Below, piece by piece: positions 34,435 through 45,574 of a DNA stretch of 64,000 nucleotides (its first letter is position 1; each line of letters begins with the position of its first letter). Under the pieces are notes generated by a model. That model had not been told where the DNA came from, searched no databases, and saw nothing but the letters and a program-made list of their open reading frames with translations. Origin of the DNA: JAHEGP01 sp963751595. GTDB lineage: Bacteria; Pseudomonadota; Gammaproteobacteria; Pseudomonadales; JAHEGP01. The translations under genes were made by a program, and so were the position numbers. The stretch covers positions 1-64,000 of the forward strand of contig CAVVVC010000004.1 of the NCBI GenBank assembly GCA_963751595.1, read 5' to 3'.

Positions 34435-34740
34435 ATGGCAAAAACCTCCATGATCGAGCGCGAAAAAAGGCGCGAGCGGACAGTTGCGAAATACGCCAAG
34501 AAGCGTGCAGAGCTGAAGGCGATAATTGCCGACATCAATGCTGAAGACGAAGCACGTTGGGACGCACAGGAAGCGTTGCAAAAGCTGCCACGTGATGCCA
34601 GCCCGGTTCGTCAGCGTCGCCGCTGCCAGATGACAGGTCGACCACATGGGGTATACAGGAAATTTGGGTTGTCGCGCATCAAGTTGCGCGAGGCCGCGAT
34701 GCGCGGTGATGTGCCGGGCCTGGTTAAATCGAGCTGGTAG
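34435..34740 (+). CDS. rpsN: 30S ribosomal protein S14
   Basis: 101-residue, zinc-free form of S14: MAKTSMIEREKRRERTVAKY, and CQMTGRPHGVYRKFGLSRIK with a single cysteine, so no zinc ribbon. The long form is usual in gammaproteobacteria. Confidence 0.97.
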   Translation: MAKTSMIEREKRRERTVAKYAKKRAELKAIIADINAEDEARWDAQEALQKLPRDASPVRQRRRCQMTGRPHGVYRKFGLSRIKLREAAMRGDVPGLVKSSW

Positions 34741-34770
34741 ACGCAAGCGCGTTACAGGAGCAATCAAACA

Positions 34771-35166
34771 ATGAGTATGCAAGATCCACTGGCAGATCTG
34801 CTGACGCGGGTTCGCAACGCACAAATGGCTGGCATGGCAAGCGTGACCATGCCCTCATCAAAGGTAAAGGTAGCACTGATTGAAGTGTTGAAAAGCGAAG
34901 GTTACGTCGGCGATTTCGAGGTGCATGAGGTTGACGGGCATAAACAGTTGACTGTTGGCCTGAAATATCACCAGGGGCGTCCGGTCATTGAAGAACTGAA
35001 GCGTGCCAGCCGTCCTGGGCTGCGGTTTTACGCCGGTAAGGACGAACTGCCGAAAGTAAGGGGCGGGCTGGGAGTGGCGATAGTCTCTACCAGCAAGGGT
35101 GTAATGACCGACCGGGCTGCGCGAGCTGCCGGTGTTGGTGGTGAAGTCCTTTGTACCGTTTTTTGA
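34771..35166 (+). CDS. rpsH: 30S ribosomal protein S8
   Basis: Central-domain 16S binder; in E. coli it represses the spc operon by binding the rplE start region. 131 residues, MSMQDPLADLLTRVRNAQMA with the C-terminal VRGGLGVAIVSTSKGVMTD. Confidence 0.97.
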   Translation: MSMQDPLADLLTRVRNAQMAGMASVTMPSSKVKVALIEVLKSEGYVGDFEVHEVDGHKQLTVGLKYHQGRPVIEELKRASRPGLRFYAGKDELPKVRGGLGVAIVSTSKGVMTDRAARAAGVGGEVLCTVF

Positions 35167-35196
35167 TAGCGCTTGATGTTTGACAGGTAAGCAGAT

Positions 35197-35730
35197 ATGT
35201 CACGAGTAGGAAAATCACCGGTTGCGGTTCCTGCCGGAGTTGAAGTCAAGCTCCAGGGCCAACAGGTTCAGGTCAAGGGTGGCAAGGGCAAGCTGGACTT
35301 CGAGGTTCACGATGCTGTCCAGGTTGAACAGGACGGCAAGGTGTTGAATTTTTCCCCGCGCAATGGCGGTAAGCTTGCCAGTGCGATGACGGGCACTATG
35401 CGCGTATTGATAGACAACATGATTACCGGTGTGAGCCAGGGCTTCGAGAAAAAGCTCGAGCTGAACGGCGTTGGCTACCGGGCGCGGGTATCAGGCAATA
35501 CGGTCAACCTGACACTGGGTTTTTCCCACCCGGTTGATTACCAGCTTCCCGAAGGCGTAACGGCCGAGACTCCCAGCCAGACCGAAATCGTGGTAAGGGG
35601 AATCGACAAGCAGCTGGTAGGCCAGGTTGCAGCGGAGATTCGCGGTTTTCGTCCGCCCGAACCCTACAAGGGTAAGGGCGTGCGTTATTCCGGCGAATAT
35701 GTGCGGCGCAAGGAAACCAAGAAAAAGTAA
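35197..35730 (+). CDS. rplF: 50S ribosomal protein L6
   Basis: Binds near the sarcin-ricin loop. 177 residues made of two related halves; SRVGKSPVAVPAGVEVKLQG at the start, KLELNGVGYRARVSG mid-protein and RPPEPYKGKGVRYSGEYVRR at the end. Confidence 0.97.
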   Translation: MSRVGKSPVAVPAGVEVKLQGQQVQVKGGKGKLDFEVHDAVQVEQDGKVLNFSPRNGGKLASAMTGTMRVLIDNMITGVSQGFEKKLELNGVGYRARVSGNTVNLTLGFSHPVDYQLPEGVTAETPSQTEIVVRGIDKQLVGQVAAEIRGFRPPEPYKGKGVRYSGEYVRRKETKKK

Positions 35731-35741
35731 CGAGGTAGCTC

Positions 35742-36092
35742 ATGAGCGTAAAGAAAACTGCAAGACTGCGCCGATCACGCCGCAGCCGCGCCAAGATACG
35801 CGAGCTAGGTGCGACGCGTCTTTGTGTTTATCGGACTCCGCGCCATATATATGCGCAGGTAATTGCCGGCTCTGGCGATCAGGTGCTGGCATCGGCGTCC
35901 ACCCTGGACAAGGACCTGCGACAGGGCTCCACGGGTAACACAGACGCAGCTTCCAAGGTTGGTGCACTCATCGCTGAGCGGGCCCGGGCGGCTGGTATTG
36001 ACAAGGTAGCGTTTGATCGCAGTGGTTATAGATATCACGGGCGGGTGAAGGCGCTGGCTGAGGCGGCCCGTGAAGGCGGACTTGAGTTTTAG
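35742..36092 (+). CDS. rplR: 50S ribosomal protein L18
   Basis: 5S rRNA-binding protein. 116 residues with basic N-terminus MSVKKTARLRRSRRSRAKIR and the family C-terminus FDRSGYRYHGRVKALAEAAR. Confidence 0.97.
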   Translation: MSVKKTARLRRSRRSRAKIRELGATRLCVYRTPRHIYAQVIAGSGDQVLASASTLDKDLRQGSTGNTDAASKVGALIAERARAAGIDKVAFDRSGYRYHGRVKALAEAAREGGLEF

Positions 36093-36108
36093 GGTTTAGG
36101 GTAACGAT

Positions 36109-36621
36109 ATGGCGTATAAAGATCAGGGCGATAAGGGTCAGACTGAAGGTCTGCAGGAAAAGCTGGTTCAGGTAAACCGGGTGGCCAAAGTCGTAAAGGG
36201 TGGTCGCATTTTCGGTTTTACCGCTTTGACCGTGGTCGGCGATGGCAAGGGCCGCGTGGGTTTTGGTCGAGGCAAGGCCAGGGAGGTTCCGGTCGCCATC
36301 CAGAAAGCGATGGAGGCTGCCCGCCGCAATATGATCGACGTGCAGCTTAACGGGGATACCATCCAGTATCCCGTCAAGGCGGCACATGGCGCCTCCAAGA
36401 TCTACATGCAGCCTGCATCGGCCGGTACCGGCATCATCGCCGGGGGGGCAATGCGCGCCGTTCTTGAGCTTGCGGGCGTGCACAACGTGCTGGCAAAGTG
36501 CTACGGCTCTACTAACCCGGTCAACGTGGTGCGTGCGACCTTCAACGGTCTGCAACAAATGCGTTCGCCGGATGACGTAGCGGCCAAACGCGGAAAGACA
36601 CTGGAAGACATACTCGATTAA
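36109..36621 (+). CDS. rpsE: 30S ribosomal protein S5
   Basis: Accuracy-related protein at the mRNA entry, site of spectinomycin resistance. 170 residues with the double-stranded RNA-binding-like S5 domain (VVKGGRIFGFTALTVVGDGK, GFGRGKAREVP) and GTGIIAGGAMRAVLELAGV. Confidence 0.97.
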   Translation: MAYKDQGDKGQTEGLQEKLVQVNRVAKVVKGGRIFGFTALTVVGDGKGRVGFGRGKAREVPVAIQKAMEAARRNMIDVQLNGDTIQYPVKAAHGASKIYMQPASAGTGIIAGGAMRAVLELAGVHNVLAKCYGSTNPVNVVRATFNGLQQMRSPDDVAAKRGKTLEDILD

Positions 36622-36633
36622 GGGCAGAGCAGA

Positions 36634-36819
36634 ATGGCCAACGCAAACATTAAAGTGACTCAGATACGCAGCACTATTGGCCGCCTTAAATCACATAAGG
36701 CTTGCCTGCAGGGGTTGGGGCTGCGACGCATCGGGCAAACCGTTAGCGTCGAAGACACGCCGGCAGTGCGCGGCATGATTAACAAGGCGAATTACCTGTT
36801 ACGGGTAGAGGAAGCGTAA
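36634..36819 (+). CDS. rpmD: 50S ribosomal protein L30
   Basis: 61-residue ferredoxin-like small protein, IKVTQIRSTIGRLKSHKACL then GLRRIGQTVSVEDTPAVRGM. Absent from some bacteria but standard in gammaproteobacteria. Two bases separate it from rplO. Confidence 0.96.
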   Translation: MANANIKVTQIRSTIGRLKSHKACLQGLGLRRIGQTVSVEDTPAVRGMINKANYLLRVEEA

Positions 36820-36821
36820 AC

Positions 36822-37268
36822 ATGACTGAAGGCTTGCGTTTAAATAGTCTGCGGCCTGCGCCGGGTCGACTGAAGGAAGCTCGCAGAGCTGGTCGCGGTA
36901 TTGGCAGCGGTTTGGGTAAGACTGGCGGCAGAGGCCACAAGGGTCAAAAGTCGCGTTCTGGTGGTACAGTGCGGCCGGGATTCGAGGGCGGTCAGATGCC
37001 TTTGCAGAAGCGGCTGCCGAAGTTCGGCTTCAGCTCACGCGTGGGTCGCTCCAGCGCAAGCATCCGCCTGGCCGAACTGAACAAGGTTTCTGGAGATACT
37101 GCGGATCTCGATGCGCTGCGCAAAGCCGGGCTGGTCACCACTAACATTACTCGAGCCAGGGTTTTCCTGTCGGGGGAGCTCAAGCGACCGGTTGTGGTCA
37201 AAGGCCTGGGTGTCACTAAGGGCGCGCGCGCCGCGATCGAAGCGGCCGGCGGCTCGGTAGAGGAATAG
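36822..37268 (+). CDS. rplO: 50S ribosomal protein L15
   Basis: Late assembly protein. 148 residues with LRLNSLRPAPGRLKEARRAG, the glycine-rich rRNA-binding stretch GRGIGSGLGKTGGRGHKGQK and EGGQMPLQKRLPKFGF. The usual family start is MRLNxL; here four residues precede it. secY follows with no gap. Confidence 0.96.
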   Translation: MTEGLRLNSLRPAPGRLKEARRAGRGIGSGLGKTGGRGHKGQKSRSGGTVRPGFEGGQMPLQKRLPKFGFSSRVGRSSASIRLAELNKVSGDTADLDALRKAGLVTTNITRARVFLSGELKRPVVVKGLGVTKGARAAIEAAGGSVEE

Positions 37269-38597
37269 ATGGCAAATCCGAAGCTGGCCCAGCAGGCAGG
37301 TAAAGGTAATTCCGGCATGGGCGAGCTGTGGGCTCGCCTGCGGTTTTTGTTTCTGGCGATTCTAGTCTACCGGATAGGGACTCATATTCCCGTGCCCGGT
37401 ATTGACCCGGAACGTTTGGCCGCGATGTTCAATCAGAACCAGGGAACAATCCTGGGGCTGTTCAACATGTTTTCCGGTGGGGCCCTGGAGCGTATGAGTA
37501 TCCTGGCCCTGGGCATCATGCCTTACATCTCGGCCTCGATCATCATGCAGTTGATGTCGGCAGTGTCGCCCCACCTCGAACAGTTGAAGAAAGAGGGTGA
37601 GGCGGGGCGTCGTAAGATCAGCCAGTATACCCGTTATGCTACGGTCGCCCTGGCGTTGATCCAGGCATCGGGTATGGCGGTGAGCCTGGCCAGCCAGAAC
37701 CTGGCCTATGCGCCCGGTTTTACCTTTTACTTCGTTGCAATTACTTCCCTGGTGACAGGCGCAGTCTTCATGATGTGGCTGGGGGAGCAGATGACGGAGC
37801 GGGGCATTGGTAACGGTATCTCCATGCTCATCTTCGCCGGTATTGTTGCGGGCTTGCCCGGGGCTATCGGGCAGTCGCTGGAGCAAGCACGCCAGGGGGA
37901 GTTGAACATTCTGGTGTTGCTGTTCATGCTGGTGCTGGCCTTTGTGGTGATCTTTTGCATTGTCTTCATCGAGCGGGGCCAGCGTCGTATTGCGGTGCAC
38001 TATGCGCGTCGCCAGCAGGGCCGCAAGTCGTTTGCGGCACAGAGCAGCTTTCTACCACTGAAGGTCAATATGGCCGGTGTCATTCCGGCGATTTTCGCCA
38101 GCAGTATCCTGCTGTTTCCGGCTTCACTGGCGCAGTGGTTTGGTCAGTCTTCGAATATGGAGTGGCTGCAGGAGTTGTCGCTGGCGATCGGCCCGGGGCA
38201 GCCGTTGAACATTATCCTGTTTACGATGTTGATCGTGTTCTTCTGCTTCTTTTACACGGCCTTGATGTTCAACCCGGAAGAGGTGGCTGATAACCTGAAG
38301 CGTTCAGGGGCTTTCATCCCCGGTATACGCCCCGGCAAGCACACGGCCGACTATATCGATGGTGTACTGACTCGCCTGACGATGTTTGGCTCAGCCTATA
38401 TAGCTCTGGTCTGCCTGCTACCACAGTTTCTGGTCGTGGCCTGGAACGTACCGTTTTATCTGGGTGGGACGTCCCTGCTAATCGTCGTGGTCGTCGTCAT
38501 GGATTTCATGGCTCAGGTCCAGTCGCACCTGATGTCACATCAGTACGACCATTTGATGAAAAAGTCCAATTTGAAGAGTTATGGTGGCCGGAGTTAA
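37269..38597 (+). CDS. secY: Preprotein translocase subunit SecY
   Basis: Channel subunit of the Sec translocon, ten transmembrane helices in 442 residues. Seen features include the plug-region GTHIPVPGIDPERLAAMF, SGGALERMSILALGIMPYIS, the cytoplasmic IVFIERGQRRIAVHYARRQQ loop, and FIPGIRPGKHTADYID. Directly coupled to rplO and followed by rpmJ, the standard spc ending. SecE is at 10937. Confidence 0.97.
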   Translation: MANPKLAQQAGKGNSGMGELWARLRFLFLAILVYRIGTHIPVPGIDPERLAAMFNQNQGTILGLFNMFSGGALERMSILALGIMPYISASIIMQLMSAVSPHLEQLKKEGEAGRRKISQYTRYATVALALIQASGMAVSLASQNLAYAPGFTFYFVAITSLVTGAVFMMWLGEQMTERGIGNGISMLIFAGIVAGLPGAIGQSLEQARQGELNILVLLFMLVLAFVVIFCIVFIERGQRRIAVHYARRQQGRKSFAAQSSFLPLKVNMAGVIPAIFASSILLFPASLAQWFGQSSNMEWLQELSLAIGPGQPLNIILFTMLIVFFCFFYTALMFNPEEVADNLKRSGAFIPGIRPGKHTADYIDGVLTRLTMFGSAYIALVCLLPQFLVVAWNVPFYLGGTSLLIVVVVVMDFMAQVQSHLMSHQYDHLMKKSNLKSYGGRS

Positions 38598-38639
38598 AGG
38601 CCGGTCAGTAGCGAGCCTGTTGAATATTTGGAGTAAGCA

Positions 38640-38756
38640 ATGAAAGTCAGGGCTTCAGTAAAAAAAGTTTGCCGCAATTGCAAGATTATCCGCCGCCGGG
38701 GTTCGGTTCGGGTGATTTGCAAGACTGAACCGCGCCACAAGCAGCGTCAGGGGTAG
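38640..38756 (+). CDS. rpmJ: 50S ribosomal protein L36
   Basis: A 38-residue protein read directly from the sequence: MKVRASVKKVCRNCKIIRRR continuing GSVRVICKTEPRHKQRQG. It has three cysteines and a histidine (C11, C14, C27, H33), so it is the zinc-binding form. TTGGAG lies about eight bases upstream. It lies between secY and rpsM, its normal location. Confidence 0.95.
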   Translation: MKVRASVKKVCRNCKIIRRRGSVRVICKTEPRHKQRQG

Positions 38757-38786
38757 ATCACCGGGGCTCGTTGTCAAGACGGGCTA

Positions 38787-38815
38787 TTGATTTTTGTTTA
38801 CTAAGTCGCTATTCT
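38787..38815 (+). promoter_or_regulatory. Probable promoter of the alpha (rpsM) operon
   Basis: TTGATT, 17-bp spacer, TATTCT, then TTGGCGCC. It lies in the 134-bp gap between rpmJ and rpsM and would give a leader of about 68 bases. In E. coli the rpsM leader folds into the S4-binding pseudoknot; I could not confirm that fold here. Confidence 0.5.
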
Positions 38816-38890
38816 TTGGCGCCTTTTTTGCGCGTTTAGTCCTAATCGGGATGGGCGCGACAGAATCGTAGATTAGATGGAGTGGATTGA

Positions 38891-39247
38891 ATGGCTCGTA
38901 TAGCTGGAGTCAACATACCGGATCACAAGCACGCCGTGGTTTCCCTTACCTATATATACGGTATCGGGCGCACGACTGCGAAAAAACTGTGTTCAGTGAG
39001 CGGTGTGCAGGAAACAACCAAGATTGGCGAGCTGGATGATCAGCAAATGGACAACCTCCGCAACGAGGTGGCCAAGCTCAATGTCGAAGGTGATCTGCGA
39101 CGCGACGTCAACATGAATATCAAGCGATTGCTTGACCTCGGTTGTTATCGCGGGCTGCGGCATCGCCGCGGCCTCCCGACCCGGGGACAGCGAACCAAAA
39201 CCAATGCCAGGACCCGGAAGGGTCCCCGGCGGCCGATCAAACGCTAA
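38891..39247 (+). CDS. rpsM: 30S ribosomal protein S13
   Basis: Head protein forming the intersubunit bridge with L5. 118 residues, MARIAGVNIPDHKHAVVSLT, helix-two-turn-helix TYIYGIGRTTAKKLC and the basic tail GLPTRGQRTKTNARTRKGPR. Confidence 0.97.
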   Translation: MARIAGVNIPDHKHAVVSLTYIYGIGRTTAKKLCSVSGVQETTKIGELDDQQMDNLRNEVAKLNVEGDLRRDVNMNIKRLLDLGCYRGLRHRRGLPTRGQRTKTNARTRKGPRRPIKR

Positions 39248-39319
39248 AAATCCTCAGGGATTGAAAAGTTTAGTGTAGCTGCACCCTGGTGCAGTGCTGA
39301 TATTAAACGGGAAAATGTA

Positions 39320-39712
39320 ATGGCAAAAGGCAGTACCAAACCAGCACGCAAGAAAGTAAAGATCTCTGTAGTGGATGGCATTGCGCACATCTATGCATCT
39401 TTTAACAACACTATCGTGACTATCACGGATCGGCAGGGCAACACCCTTTCCTGGGCTACTGCCGGTGGCTCAGGCTTTCGCGGTTCCCGCAAAAGTACGC
39501 CGTTTGCTGCGCAGGTTGCGGCAGAGCGTGCCGGCCTCGCCGCGCAGGAGTATGGGCTTAAAAACCTGGACGTTGAAGTCAAGGGTCCCGGGCCGGGTCG
39601 CGAATCGGCCATTCGGTCGCTGAACAATGCGGGTTACAAGATCACCAACATCACTGACGTGACCCCGATTCCCCATAATGGTTGTCGCCCGCCTAAAAAG
39701 CGTCGTGTTTAA
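39320..39712 (+). CDS. rpsK: 30S ribosomal protein S11
   Basis: Platform protein. 130 residues, with DGIAHIYASFNNTIVTITD, GGSGFRGSRKSTPFAAQVAA and the conserved end TPIPHNGCRPPKKRRV. Confidence 0.97.
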   Translation: MAKGSTKPARKKVKISVVDGIAHIYASFNNTIVTITDRQGNTLSWATAGGSGFRGSRKSTPFAAQVAAERAGLAAQEYGLKNLDVEVKGPGPGRESAIRSLNNAGYKITNITDVTPIPHNGCRPPKKRRV

Positions 39713-39742
39713 TCGATAGAGTTAGAACAGGATTTATTTGCC

Positions 39743-40363
39743 ATGGCAAGATATATAGGCCCCACCTGTAAATTATCCCGGCGTGAAGGCACAGATCTCT
39801 TTCTCAAGAGTGGTGTCCGGCCGCTGGAGTCAAAGTGCAAGCCGGAGTCCACTCCTGGCCAGCAGGGCATGCGCCGCGGGCGGCTTTCCGACTACGGGGT
39901 ACAGTTGCGCGAGAAGCAAAAGGTACGTCGTATGTACGGTCTGCTTGAGCGGCAATTCCGCAATTACTACAAGCAGGCGGCTCGACGCAAGGGAGCCACC
40001 GGTGAAAACTTGTTGCAACTGCTCGAATGCCGTCTCGATAACGTCGCCTACCGCATGGGTTATGGCGCGACACGAGCCGAAGCACGGCAGTTGGTAAGCC
40101 ACAAGGCAATTCTCGTCAATGGCCAGACTGTCAACATTCCTTCCTACCAGGTGTCGGCGGGGGATGTCGTTGCCGTGAAGGAAAAATCTCGCAACCAGTT
40201 GCGTGTACAGTCCGCCCTGGCGTTGTCCGAAAACCGCGCGCCTTGCGAGTGGCTGGAGGTTGACAACAAGAAAATGGAAGGCGTTTTCAAGGCAGTCCCT
40301 GATCGGGCTGAATTGTCATCCGAGATTAACGAGAACCTGATTGTAGAACTTTATTCGAAGTAA
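39743..40363 (+). CDS. rpsD: 30S ribosomal protein S4
   Basis: 16S assembly initiator and, in E. coli, repressor of the alpha operon. 206 residues, MARYIGPTCKLSRREGTDLF, with an S4-type RNA-binding domain near residues 95-155 (RLDNVAYRMGYGATRAEARQ). No zinc-binding cysteine cluster is seen. Confidence 0.97.
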   Translation: MARYIGPTCKLSRREGTDLFLKSGVRPLESKCKPESTPGQQGMRRGRLSDYGVQLREKQKVRRMYGLLERQFRNYYKQAARRKGATGENLLQLLECRLDNVAYRMGYGATRAEARQLVSHKAILVNGQTVNIPSYQVSAGDVVAVKEKSRNQLRVQSALALSENRAPCEWLEVDNKKMEGVFKAVPDRAELSSEINENLIVELYSK

Positions 40364-40399
40364 TCATTTGATCTTCGACCCAGCGCCGCAGGTAAAGAT

Positions 40400-41404
40400 A
40401 TGCAGACTGCAGTAAACGAACTACTTACACCGAAATATATTGGTGTAGACCAGCTTTCTACTACTCACGCCAAGGTTACTCTTGAGCCGCTCGAGCGCGG
40501 CTTTGGGCACACCCTGGGTAATGCACTGCGCCGGATTCTGTTGTCCTCGATGCCCGGCTGCGCCATCACCGAAGTAGAGATCGATGGGGTACTGCACGAG
40601 TACAGCACAATCGAAGGCGTACGGGAAGACGTGATCGAGATTTTGCTGAATCTCAAGAATGTCGCGATACAGATGGAAGGTAAGGACGAAACGGTAGTCA
40701 CCTTGAGTGCCAAAGGTCCCGGCGTTGTAACCGCTGCAGATATCCAGCTGGGTAACGACATGGAGGTGAAGAACCCGGAGCACGTGATAGCGCATCTCAG
40801 CGACAACACGGATCTGCGCATCTCCCTGACAGTAGCGCGGGGGCGAGGTTACGAGCCCGCTGATGCGCGTTCCAGCGAGGAAGAAGAAACGACAGCAATT
40901 GGTAAATTGCAGCTCGACGCCACCTACAGCCCAGTCCGGCGCGTGTCGTACGCTGTCGAAAACGCCCGGGTTGAGCAGCGAACCAACCTCGATAAACTCG
41001 TGCTCGATCTAGAAACCAACGGTACGATCGACCCGGAGGATGCCATTCGGCGTGCCGCTACGATCCTGCAGAAGCAACTCGCGGTGTTCGTCGACCTGGA
41101 AAGTGCAACGGAGACGCCAAGCGTCGAGCCGGAAGAAGAGATCGACCCCATTTTACTGCGACCGGTCGACGATCTGGAATTGACCGTGCGTTCCGCCAAC
41201 TGCCTGAAGGCCGAAAGTATTTACTACATCGGTGACCTGGTGCAGCGCACGGAGGTGGAACTCCTCAAGACACCGAATCTTGGCAAGAAATCGCTGACTG
41301 AAATCAAGGATGTGCTGGCATCCCGCGGCTTGTCACTGGGTCTGCGGCTGGATAACTGGCCGCCCGCCAGTCTCCGTAATGACGAGCGTGTGCTTACGTC
41401 CTGA
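40400..41404 (+). CDS. rpoA: RNA polymerase subunit alpha
   Basis: Assembly scaffold and promoter UP-element/activator contact. 334 residues: N-terminal dimerisation domain (LEPLERGFGHTLGNALRRIL), an acidic linker near 230-250, and C-terminal domain with NCLKAESIYYIGDLVQRTE and TPNLGKKSLTEIKDVLASRG. ATG start; lies between rpsD and rplQ as usual. Confidence 0.98.
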   Translation: MQTAVNELLTPKYIGVDQLSTTHAKVTLEPLERGFGHTLGNALRRILLSSMPGCAITEVEIDGVLHEYSTIEGVREDVIEILLNLKNVAIQMEGKDETVVTLSAKGPGVVTAADIQLGNDMEVKNPEHVIAHLSDNTDLRISLTVARGRGYEPADARSSEEEETTAIGKLQLDATYSPVRRVSYAVENARVEQRTNLDKLVLDLETNGTIDPEDAIRRAATILQKQLAVFVDLESATETPSVEPEEEIDPILLRPVDDLELTVRSANCLKAESIYYIGDLVQRTEVELLKTPNLGKKSLTEIKDVLASRGLSLGLRLDNWPPASLRNDERVLTS

Positions 41405-41475
41405 GTAGCGCCGCTGGTTTTTGATTGTGTAATCGATTGCTGTGCAAGCGATCATATCGGAAAGGATAGAAAGTC

Positions 41476-41865
41476 ATGCGTCATCGTAAAAGTGGACGTC
41501 AGTTAAATCGCAATAGCTCCCATCGCAAGGCCATGTTCCGGAATATGACCTGTTCGTTGCTGGAGCATGAACTTATCAGGACTACCTTGCCCAAGGCCAA
41601 AGAGTTGCGCCGCCATGCTGAGCCACTGATCACTCTCGGCAAGACCGATTCAGTCGCCAATCGTCGGCTGGCGTTCGATCGTCTCCGCGACAAGCAGGCC
41701 GTGGGTAAATTGTTCCAGGAGCTGGGTCCGCGTTACGAGGCTCGTCCCGGGGGTTACCTGCGGATCATGAAAGCCGGGTATCGCGCCGGAGACACTGCCC
41801 CGATGGCTTACGTGGAGCTCCTTGATCGCCCGGCTATCGATACCGATACCGACGCCGAAGATTGA
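41476..41865 (+). CDS. rplQ: 50S ribosomal protein L17
   Basis: Tunnel-exit protein. 129 residues with MRHRKSGRQLNRNSSHRKAM and MTCSLLEHELIRTTLPKAKE, then GGYLRIMKAGYRAGDTAPMA. Last gene of the alpha operon. Confidence 0.97.
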   Translation: MRHRKSGRQLNRNSSHRKAMFRNMTCSLLEHELIRTTLPKAKELRRHAEPLITLGKTDSVANRRLAFDRLRDKQAVGKLFQELGPRYEARPGGYLRIMKAGYRAGDTAPMAYVELLDRPAIDTDTDAED

Positions 41866-41894
41866 TAATCGGGCAGTAACAAAAGCCAGATCCA

Positions 41895-41935
41895 ATGATG
41901 CAAAAACCGGGTTATAAGCCCGGTTTTTGCATCAT
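41895..41935 (+). terminator. Strong terminator after rplQ
   Basis: ATGATGCAAAAACCGGG and its exact reverse complement flank a 7-base loop (TTATAAG), giving a perfect 17-bp stem. The A-tract and T-tract inside the stem would let it act from either strand. It closes the long ribosomal protein series. Confidence 0.93.
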
Positions 41936-42017
41936 GCGTCGAAATAATTTACAGTCGGGTGACTGCCCACTTTGATTTTTATGCTTAAGCTGTTGAAAGC
42001 ATTAGAAAAAAATTTTA

Positions 42018-42033
42018 TGGCCCGAAATTTGCA
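42018..42033 (+). promoter_or_regulatory. Sigma-54 (RpoN) promoter of the PEP-CTERM gene
   Basis: TGGCCCGAAATTTGCA fits the -24/-12 consensus TGGCACG-N4-TTGCW with one mismatch in the -24 block. GG (42019-42020) and GC (42031-42032) are separated by the required ten bases. Transcription would begin near 42044, about 39 bases before the chosen start codon. An inverted repeat CAGTC-N4-GACTG at 41952-41965 upstream might be an activator site; that part is speculative. Confidence 0.7.
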
Positions 42034-42082
42034 TACGGTCTTTCTGCTTTCTGACTATGACTTAAGGGGATTTAGGTTCAGC

Positions 42083-42502
42083 ATGAAAAGGGTTGGATTA
42101 ATATTGGTGTTGCTTGGATCAACCTACAGCCTGGTAGGCCAGGCTTCTTTGGTGAGTGAGCCGGTTGAGCAATTTGCCAGGTCTGCGCCGGCCGCTGCCG
42201 GTCCCAACACCGCGGCCCCGCTTGCGGTGACGTTTCAGTTGACGGCTGGAAGCGCGCAGCCCGTTGATTATTTCAGCAATGCAGCGCGCGTCCCGGCGAC
42301 GGTAGAGTCCATGAGTCAGGTGCTGCAGCTGGCCGAGAGCAAGCGCCGTGCCGATAGTCAGGGCCCCGTTTATCTCGGCAACACTGATGAATTGCGGATG
42401 AAGCCCCGGGTTACAGCCTTGCCGGAACCCAGCGTTTGGGTGCTGCTGGTTACCGGTTTGGTCGCCCTGGGCTTATCGCGTCGCCGCTCACGAGCTTCCT
42501 GA
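42083..42502 (+). CDS. Small PEP-CTERM sorting-signal protein
   Basis: A 139-residue secreted protein of unknown function. From ATG 42083 it has a signal peptide (MKRVGLILVLLGSTYSLVGQ, then ASL), a low-complexity Ala/Pro/Ser-rich middle without a recognised domain, and a C-terminal tripartite sorting signal at about residues 112-139: LPEPSVW, hydrophobic VLLVTGLVALGL, then SRRRSRAS. This is the PEP-CTERM pattern recognised by exosortase. The frame is open 37 codons further upstream to 41972, but the sigma-54 promoter lies inside that extension and no signal peptide would then be N-terminal. It stands alone, convergent with uvrA. Genes of a PEP-CTERM-type exopolysaccharide cluster begin at 62349. 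Confidence 0.8.
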   Translation: MKRVGLILVLLGSTYSLVGQASLVSEPVEQFARSAPAAAGPNTAAPLAVTFQLTAGSAQPVDYFSNAARVPATVESMSQVLQLAESKRRADSQGPVYLGNTDELRMKPRVTALPEPSVWVLLVTGLVALGLSRRRSRAS

Positions 42503-42531
42503 ATCTGGCTTGCCGGTTTATCCCCCGCCGG

Positions 42532-45375
<2,844 letters not shown>

Positions 45376-45401
45376 GAGCTGCCCTCACTTCGGCAAAACG
45401 A

Positions 45402-45417
45402 CTGATTATATCGCCAG
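45402..45417 (-). promoter_or_regulatory. LexA-like SOS box upstream of uvrA
   Basis: CTGATTATATCGCCAG is CTG-N10-CAG with an AT-rich left centre, compared with the consensus CTG-TATATATATA-CAG. It lies 27 bases before the uvrA start. uvrA is SOS-induced in E. coli, which supports the call, but the right half of the centre is GC-rich and the match is only fair. Confidence 0.5.
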
Positions 45418-45500
45418 CGCAATGGCTGTGGCACCTGTTTTGGGATGAGCCTGAACCCCTGCCCTGAATTCCTGTTGTCTGTTGGATGGAGGAGCGAGGT

Positions 45501-45528
45501 TTGCCGGTCCGCGCATAACTGGTATTAT
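45501..45528 (+). promoter_or_regulatory. Probable promoter of the MFS transporter gene
   Basis: TTGCCG, 16-bp spacer, TATTAT, then CGCGCGG. Its start point near 45535 lies downstream of the first possible start codon (45482), supporting a later start at 45575. Confidence 0.45.
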
Positions 45529-45574
45529 CGCGCGGCTTAAGCCATCTACTTTACTTGGACATACCCTCCACCCG

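Noticed and set aside
41972..42082. N-terminal extension of the PEP-CTERM protein
   Set aside because: It contains the sigma-54 promoter and would bury the signal peptide 37 residues inside the protein.
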